Of a stretch of 64,000 nucleotides of DNA, positions 57,930 to 64,000 are shown in pieces; positions within the stretch are counted from its first letter, which is position 1, and every line of letters begins with the position of its first letter. The DNA comes from Cafeteria roenbergensis. Lineage: Eukaryota > Sar > Bigyra > Bicosoecida > Cafeteriaceae. Both the position numbers and the translations under genes were made by a program. The notes beneath the pieces are model-generated. The model was given only the letters and a program-made list of their open reading frames with translations. It searched no databases and was not told the DNA's origin. The stretch covers positions 1 through 64,000 of the forward strand of contig VLTN01000048.1 in the NCBI GenBank assembly GCA_008330645.1. The letters run 5' to 3'.

Positions 57930-60481
57930 GTGTGCGTGTCCTCGGCAACCAACCCGATGCGTGTGCGTGTGGTGGCCCATGTGCTGGCTCACTGCAGCGA
58001 CAACCAGTGCATTGTGAACCGTGCCGTCTGTCCATCACTCGCCCGTCCACAAGCTCACGTGTGAGAATCTCTGAAGCAAGCAAGCCAAGCCACGGCAAGC
58101 GCAGCTTTCGAATGCATTGAACGCCACCCTGCCACCAACAGTCTGCGAAGACGAAACAACATGTCGACGTCGCAAGGCCAGCTGTGCGAGTTGAAACTGG
58201 CCCCACTGATGAATACACTGTTTGTGTTTTGGCTGAAGTGGAGCAAAACGGATAGCTTGGTCCGCAAACTTTCTCGGTATGGCAAAGTTGGTGCTCAGCA
58301 TAAACGCGACGGAAACAGCCTCGGCGTCGAGTTTGCAGCCATTCCTACAGGGGCTACCAGCAAAGAGACAGCTTTGCAAGGGATGCAACAGGATCTCGCG
58401 ATTCCTTCAGTCGGGCATGCAGCAAGCGGCTGCATCGCCTGTGGCGCTCGAAGCTGCCTTCACCAAGACCAGTCGCTCAAGAGAGTCGTGCAGACAGCGC
58501 GAGCACGCCCATCGAGGTGCCGGAATGTGAAAATTGCAGCAGGGACAACAGAGCGGCTGCATGAAGCCAGCGAGACCACAGAGCGATGCAAACGCCTTTC
58601 GCCACGTGGCCAGGTGTACAGATGACCAGCAGCCGACTTGCCAGGCCGAGTCCGTGAGGCCATCGATTGGAGGTGAGGCAGTTGGCGATGAATCAACATC
58701 GTTGGGGGGCGGGGGGGGGGGCGAAGACTCGTGTCGCCGCTTGGCGAGGTTGGCGCCAGAGCAAAAGCGCAGTGGTACGAAGCATCGCGTGAGAGAGTCT
58801 GCAAGTTTGCGGCGGAAGTCATTCAAAGCTGCTCTGCGCCTGGTGGAGAGGCTTTTGCCCCTGCAAAAGGCACCACGAGCGCATGCACTTGCTGAAGAGA
58901 CACACCATGTCCAGTCAGGCTCTCCGGGACCAACAAGCTGTGAACTGGCTGACTGAAGCCGGCCACTCCTGGCCAAGACTGGCAGGCCAGTACAGCCAGT
59001 GGCGCATAGGTTCTCTTTCCGCACGGCGCAACGAATGGCTGCTGCGGCTTCGGGAGTGGCTATCAAGCTTGTGTATCGCTCTGGAAGCATGCGAGGCAGT
59101 GCATGTCTCCCACGCCGCGCTCGAGAGCCATCGCTCCCAAACTCTCGAATCAGCGGATGAATGTGTTTCTAGGCCATTGGCTCAGCAAACTAGCTGTGCC
59201 GGCAGCATCCACGCCAGCGCCTGCTTGACACAAAGCACCGAGAACGAGTGCTTCGAGGAAGGCGTGTATGCCGTTGCGTGCGGCACGCGATTCGGAAGCG
59301 ATCTCAGCGGCAACGACGAGTGCGCGAGAGAGTCATCAGAGACAATGCTCGGAATGCAACAATCGTGACACGTTGCCTCCGTCCATCAGCCTGAGCAGGC
59401 AGCCCGACAAAGCCCATCGCGTGCGTGCAGCAGTGGCTACAAGCCTCTCTCCCGACTGACAATCCTTCAGATCCAACAGGAAACTCGGTGGCTCACGCGA
59501 GCTTGGAAACGGCCAGTGGCACATCGTTGCCGCTCCGCTTTCCCCAGGAAACTCTCGCCGCAACTGGAGCCGACCGTACAATGGAAACTAAATGACTGGC
59601 CTGCTGATAAAGATGTAAAACATTGCCATGACACGCAACATCACTCCGTGGCCAGCGATCCCTCCAATGGTGAAATGGACCAATGCCCCTCCGTGCTGCC
59701 CTTGAGCATGACCCAGACAGCATATGCTCTGCGATTTGCGTTCGGGCCACGACCGTTGCAGGCGTTGCCGGATGACCACAGTGAAGGTCTTGCGCCACGA
59801 GTTCTTCAACCGAGACAAATGGCTCAAGTAGAAAACGGCTGACAAACAGTGAGCCTTGCTTGTTCCAGGAAGTGCAAACCGCGCCTTCGAGAGAAGACAC
59901 CGTGGAACTGACCCTCCCCTGAGCCCATGAGCTTCAAGTACTGTTGTGTCGTGAAGCTACTTCGACAGCAACACATCCCCAACAGATCCTTCAACGCGTG
60001 CTCCGCCCCTTGGCCGAGCTTGATTCCGCAGTCTGAGGTGCTGGATATGCTCAGACTCAACATGTCTGAGCATGAGCGTGGCAAAATTCACATTGAAACC
60101 TCCGTTGCTTTGGCCGGTGTTGAGCGTGCAGACCAACTAAGCACGTGTACGGTGATCTCGGCCTGGTTGAGGGCAAGGGTTCAGGCCTCTTGCAGCAAAC
60201 CCAACCATCCATCATGCCACTCAAGAACTCAGGCCGAGGAAGTTCGCAACTTAAGTGCATGGTTGCAACGTCAACTGTCGCACTGCCGAACCTAAACTCT
60301 GCTGTGTCTGGCATCTCGCTTGAGCCCACCCTGCAATGCCAGCACCCGAAAGCACTTCAGCCGCAGTATGTGCAACAGTTCTCGGTCCAGACAATGCGAG
60401 CGAGATTGTTCCAATTTGCATTGTGGCAGGAAGGCTGCGTGCTTGGAAGTCTGGCACGCAGAAAGCCTGAGAAAGTCTGGT
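57930..60481. other. Gene-free stretch of 2.55 kb, apparently lower in GC
   Basis: This lies between the convergent Kelch/RING and double-SET genes. By eye it is less GC-rich than the rest of the window, and open frames are short and lack homology on both strands. It includes a possible LINE 3' end at 58689-58737. No tRNA, snRNA or other RNA gene was recognised, but an unrecognised non-coding RNA is possible. Confidence 0.5.
58689..58737 (-). mobile_element. Possible 3' end of the 1-3.3 kb LINE family (remnant)
   Basis: On the minus strand this reads CGAGTCTTCG, then a C-rich run (one G inside), then CCAACGATGTTGATTCA. The five copies at 1-3277 end CGAGTTTTCG, a C-run, and CCAACGATGTTCATTCA. 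The order and near identity of all three blocks make chance unlikely. Nothing upstream on the minus strand was matched to the rest of the tail or the ORF, so this is either a very short truncated copy or a diverged relative. Confidence 0.5.
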
Positions 60482-63400
60482 TCAAAGTTCTTCCATTCGA
60501 GCTTGCTCTTCTGCCGCGTCTTCCAAGGACAGTTCAGGCGAGTCTTTAACATTCAGCGCTGGAACCAACGACCGAAGCAGCACCTTCTGGGAGTGTCTGA
60601 AGGCGATGCCAGCCAGCTGCCGCGCCCTTGCCACCGAGTCCAGGGCACGAATGCGACGGACTTCTGCTTTACAGTCAGCATCCAGCTCTACGGGTGGCGC
60701 AGAGTGCCCGGCTTGGAGGCTTCCTAGAATCAACTCGTCTTGCGACGCGGAGAACGTTTGGGACATCTTGCGCAGCTGAACAAGCGCCAGGTGTGCCACC
60801 ATCTCGATGGCCCTGGACTCCGCCTCGGCAGTTGTGGGCGTCGGCTGCGAGAGGGTTCGATTCACTGTCGCCAGCACGGCCAAGGCCTTCCTGGTGTCGT
60901 ACGTGGCCCTCTGGATCTTGCCTTCGAGCACGGAGATGCACAGCTCCGTTACCTCGCCTGGCCGTGCGTCAAGCCGGCCCAGCGCTGCTTGCATGCTGCG
61001 CCGCTGCTTGGGGTCAGATGGAACGGGCACGCGGTACGCGAGCTGGGCACAGTCGTGCGAGTTCGCAGGCAACACGTGGCTCGCCCCCTTGACCCTCATT
61101 GCGTGGTTCTCTCCCGTCAGGCTGAAGCCGTGGTAGGTGAAGTAGATGTGATTCGGTTGGCCGTAGTTTTCAAAGATCTGGTCGCCTGCCCTGTACGTTC
61201 GGTCTGCTTTGGTGATGGCGAACTGAAGGGAGTCGTCCAAGTTGGTGGCGTGCACCCGCGACGGGTCCGGCCCTTCTGCGCAGTTGACGAGGTCCAGCAT
61301 CGGCACCAGGTGGCGCTCTCCGTTCCACCAAATGGACCTGGAGTCGAGGATGGCGTGTGCCCAAGTGTAGGTGTCCTCGTTGAACGCTTCGGCGGGAAAC
61401 AGGCCGGCAAAGTCCTTGTGCTGGAAGATGGCGCGGTCGATCGCCCGGAACTTGCCTGCGATCTCCGCACGGTGCTGCCGGACCACAGCATCGATTGGCG
61501 TCCCGTTGAGCACGACGAGGTCGCTCTCGTTCCAGAAGATCGGAAACTGTGTTTCGTTTGCGCTGGGCAGCAGGTCAAGGTACGGCCACCAGAAAGACTT
61601 TTCGCGGAGCACTTTCGTCTCCACGATGAGGTGGAACAAGAGCTCGTGGAAGGCGTCGCCTCTTGGGAACTTTGCCCGGATGCGCGCGAGGATGTCCTTC
61701 ATGCCCTCCGAGTTGATGGCCGAGTCGTGGCTCAGGATGGCCGCATTGTGGACGCCCAAGTAAGCCTCTTCCGGAGCAACAGCGCGGGAGGCAACGGCGC
61801 CGACGCGAAAGTCCTTGTCGATTTTGGCCTGGACAGCAAACGGCGCCGGGCCTTGGGCGCGGAACCAGTCGTTGAACCGTCGCACCTTGCTCCGCAGCGA
61901 GGGCGGCGACTCGCGGCGCGCTGCCCCGCGCTCCCGCGCGGGCGCGAGCACGGCGAGCCGGCTTTTCAGGGCTTCGGCAAGGGCGAGCTGCGTGGAGGCG
62001 AACGAGCTCATGACGGCAGCGTGCTCGAACTCGGCGCGCTTGAGCTGAACGAGCCTGCCCAGCCCGCGCACGGCAGACACGTGCGTGCCGAGGACGTCAC
62101 CGAGGCGGCGCAGGTCGCCCTGCGCGGGCGTGAGTACAGAGCCGCCGAGGCACTCGCTGATGAGCTGGCGATCGGGCCTGCGCTTGGACGCGACGGCCTC
62201 GACGACGCGCATGCAGGCGCTTCCCTTGAGGAAGGAGGACCGCTTCCTGTTGCGCAGGCGGAGGAAGGCGGTGACCTCGGGGGGCAGGATCGCGTTCCTG
62301 GGCGCCATGGGCTTGATGCATGCCTCGGGGGGGTTGCGCACCCTCAGGGCCGAGAGCACCGCTTGGCGCGCCTCGAACGCAGCGTCGTTCTCTTGCGCAA
62401 GGGCCGGCAGGGAGATGACCGCGCAGTCGAAAGGGTTGTCTGCGATGACCATGCCATGGTGGGCCACGTACAGACCGTTGCCGCTGTCGCCGTAGTCCTC
62501 GCTCACGGCTGCCCCCGGGGCGGCAGGGCGGTCCGCCTTGACAACGAAGGCGTCCGCCGTGACGACGTGGTGCTTGGCGAAGTGGTCGCCGTCGCTCTGC
62601 GCCCGCGGCTCTGGGTGCTGCTCGTGATTCGCCATGTCGGCGAAGGGAACGAGAAACTTGCGCCCGCGGATGGTGAGCGCTCGGGACTCGACGATGGACT
62701 GCGCCCACATCACCGACGGGCCCGAGGCCGCTGCCTCTAGCTGGAGGCCCGTCAGCTCACGCGCTGCTGCTGCCATGGCCGCGGCGTCACCGTCCATGGG
62801 GCCCGGCGGCGGCGGCGGCTGCTGCTGCTGCCCCCGCCCCTCGCGAAGCGCCTCCACGCAGCTGGCAAGGGTGTCCCGCACCCAGGAGCTGGCCAGCTCT
62901 CGGGCCGCTTCCTGCCTGTCCCTCGCCTGTTCAGCCAAGCTCGGGAACGCGGCAGCCGTTGCGTTGAGCTCCGCGTCACTCCACGAGAGAGTGGACGGAA
63001 CGTGCTCTGGCAGCACCGCCATGTAAGGGGCCCAAGGCGAGGCTTCGCCGAGCATCCGCTGCAACAGCAAGAACACCACGATCACGCTCTCGTCGTCCTG
63101 CTCGGCCGCTATGGCCTTCCTGGCACCTGAAGCAGACGGGTGGCGCACAATCGTGTCGCGGCTCATGACGGCTGCCAGCGGCACCCGAAGAATTTCGCTG
63201 CCTGCCTGAACGTTGCCAGTCGCCTTGATTCCCAACCCCAGTGGCTCAGGGAATGCGGCCACCGTGACGTTGGCCCGTTGGGCGCCGACGGAGTCGAACC
63301 AGCGCAAAAAGCGCTCAAGCTGCTGTGTCGAGGGCGTTTCCGTAGCTCTCCCGACGGCGAGCAACAGTGCCAGCCCGAGGCCGGCGCAGGCAACGCGCAT
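60482..63400 (-). CDS. Double SET-domain protein (SETD3/Rubisco LSMT-like) with signal peptide
   Basis: A single exon of 972 residues from the ATG of MRVACAGLGL. The first 20 residues are a signal peptide (ALLLAVGRA then TETPST). Two LSMT/SETD3-type halves follow. The first has GLGIKATGNVQAGSEILRVP, SPWAPYMAVLP, FADMANHEQ and SEDYGDSGNGLY. The second has FRVGAVASRAVAPEEAYLGV, SFWWPYLDLLP, MLDLVNCAEG and FENYGQPNHIYFTYHG. The Asn of the ANH/VNC motif and the Tyr of the YG motif, used for SAM binding and catalysis, are present in both. Family members methylate Lys or His of Rubisco, aldolase, actin or ribosomal proteins. The signal peptide points to the secretory route, or to a plastid reached through the ER. 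A Gln/Pro run interrupts the first SET. Confidence 0.85.
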   Translation of the reverse strand: MRVACAGLGLALLLAVGRATETPSTQQLERFLRWFDSVGAQRANVTVAAFPEPLGLGIKATGNVQAGSEILRVPLAAVMSRDTIVRHPSASGARKAIAAEQDDESVIVVFLLLQRMLGEASPWAPYMAVLPEHVPSTLSWSDAELNATAAAFPSLAEQARDRQEAARELASSWVRDTLASCVEALREGRGQQQQPPPPPGPMDGDAAAMAAAARELTGLQLEAAASGPSVMWAQSIVESRALTIRGRKFLVPFADMANHEQHPEPRAQSDGDHFAKHHVVTADAFVVKADRPAAPGAAVSEDYGDSGNGLYVAHHGMVIADNPFDCAVISLPALAQENDAAFEARQAVLSALRVRNPPEACIKPMAPRNAILPPEVTAFLRLRNRKRSSFLKGSACMRVVEAVASKRRPDRQLISECLGGSVLTPAQGDLRRLGDVLGTHVSAVRGLGRLVQLKRAEFEHAAVMSSFASTQLALAEALKSRLAVLAPARERGAARRESPPSLRSKVRRFNDWFRAQGPAPFAVQAKIDKDFRVGAVASRAVAPEEAYLGVHNAAILSHDSAINSEGMKDILARIRAKFPRGDAFHELLFHLIVETKVLREKSFWWPYLDLLPSANETQFPIFWNESDLVVLNGTPIDAVVRQHRAEIAGKFRAIDRAIFQHKDFAGLFPAEAFNEDTYTWAHAILDSRSIWWNGERHLVPMLDLVNCAEGPDPSRVHATNLDDSLQFAITKADRTYRAGDQIFENYGQPNHIYFTYHGFSLTGENHAMRVKGASHVLPANSHDCAQLAYRVPVPSDPKQRRSMQAALGRLDARPGEVTELCISVLEGKIQRATYDTRKALAVLATVNRTLSQPTPTTAEAESRAIEMVAHLALVQLRKMSQTFSASQDELILGSLQAGHSAPPVELDADCKAEVRRIRALDSVARARQLAGIAFRHSQKVLLRSLVPALNVKDSPELSLEDAAEEQARMEEL

Positions 63401-64000
63401 TGCTCGGTCCCCGTCACGCAGCGGCGAGCACGGCCGCAACGTGCACGTGCGAGGCGCCCCATCTCAACGTTTGGCCTTGCTGAGCTCTGCCGTGCAGCGC
63501 TGGACAGTTGCCTCGCTGCGGCCCGCGGTCTGCTTCGAGGGCTCGTCTGGCGCCGGCGCTCGCAAACCGTTCCGGCCCTGTGCACTTTGCCCTGCTTGCC
63601 GATGTGGCCCGCGGGTTGTGTGTGTGTGTGTGTGTGTTTTAGGGGGAAGGTGCCTCTAGCCGGCCGGCCTGGCGGAGCGGGTCGCCGCATGACCGCCGAC
63701 AGCTACAAGACAACGCAGTGGCCCGCTCGTGGCTGTGCCGCATGCACTCCATGCCTGGCGGGCCTGTCAGAGGGCGAGCGCTGTGCCTCCCTGACTGTGT
63801 GAGTTTCGGTTCACGATTCACTCGGGCCGGTGCATGGTCGCGCGTTGGCCGAGGCAAACACGCAAGCGAACGCAGTCGCGCCTGGCCGTACTGCGCATCC
63901 TGTCCCGAGGCAGTCGCGCCACAGCGAGCGGGGCTCGCCGTCGCAAGAACGAGCCCTAGGCCTACGTGCAAAGGCGCTCCACTGCCAGGCCTTTGGCGGC
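63401..64000. other. Right-edge flank, no gene recognised
   Basis: This holds the leader and promoter of the double-SET gene and 600 bp to the window edge. The only notable feature is a TG dinucleotide repeat near 63616-63637. Short frames on both strands show no homology. Confidence 0.45.
63616..63637 (+). repeat. TG microsatellite
   Basis: About ten TG dinucleotides in a row within the upstream flank of the double-SET gene. Confidence 0.9.

Noticed and set aside
57930-60481. Minus- and plus-strand frames of 80-230 codons in the gene-poor island
   Set aside because: No known motif, no consistent splice model, and composition unlike the neighbouring genes.
63281-63300. GAGTCGAACC resembling a tRNA T-arm on the minus strand
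   Set aside because: It lies inside the double-SET coding sequence and no matching acceptor or anticodon arms surround it. The similar GAGTCGAACC near 8371 also fails.
1-64000. CRISPR array, rRNA, viral element or bacterial origin for the window
   Set aside because: No spaced direct repeats with unique spacers, no rRNA-like block, no capsid, envelope or integrase motif; spliceosomal introns and eukaryotic proteins rule out bacteria.

Overview
The window is nuclear DNA from a GC-rich eukaryotic microbe. The proteins are eukaryotic: an RRP9 homologue, an eL14 homologue, a VAMP7-type SNARE, a NAT10/Kre33 homologue and COQ7. Most genes have none to three short introns with a very uniform consensus (donor GTGAGC, acceptor GCAG), and translation stops at TGA, TAG and TAA as in the standard code. 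An ODAD3/CCDC151-like protein implies motile cilia. An HWAK-motif aldonolactone oxidase implies vitamin C synthesis. Together with the high GC and Ala/Arg-rich, low-complexity proteins this suggests a flagellate, probably an alga. COQ7, which land plants and green algae generally replace with CoqF, and a signal-peptide-bearing LSMT-like protein hint at a lineage with complex plastids such as a haptophyte. That placement is inference only.

Left edge (1-3.3 kb): a head-to-tail array of five copies of one non-LTR retrotransposon (LINE) with an R2-type restriction-like endonuclease C-terminus, four of them truncated at the 5' end. The array abuts, and apparently cuts into, the tail of a large minus-strand gene (3.3-8.2 kb). 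That gene encodes a Clu-like region followed by at least 16 near-identical 42-residue kinesin-light-chain-type TPRs.

Middle (8.8-45.6 kb), in order: aldonolactone oxidase (+), VAMP7-like R-SNARE (-), an unknown 685-aa protein (+), a WD40 protein (-), an LRR/disordered/WW protein (+), NAT10-type RNA cytidine acetyltransferase (-), an unknown protein with a duplicated module (-), a four-span membrane protein (+), an Ala-rich unknown (-), ribosomal protein eL14 (+), a kinase carrying two ADF-homology domains (-), COQ7 (-), a rhomboid protease (-) and a 1728-aa disordered protein (-).

Right part (46.7-64 kb): ODAD3-like ciliary coiled-coil protein (+), a TPR plus DNAJC8-type J-domain fusion (+), RRP9 (-), an unknown basic protein (+), a secretory Kelch/transmembrane/RING-H2 protein (+), a 2.55-kb gene-poor stretch that looks less GC-rich and carries a possible LINE 3' end, and a double-SET protein with a signal peptide (-).

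Genes are packed in alternating head-to-head and tail-to-tail pairs, often with 0.2-0.5 kb between divergent starts. No operon-like logic links neighbours. NAT10, RRP9 and eL14 all belong to ribosome production. Several proteins have unusual domain combinations, and these are the best candidates for something new. No tRNA, rRNA, CRISPR array or viral element was recognised.
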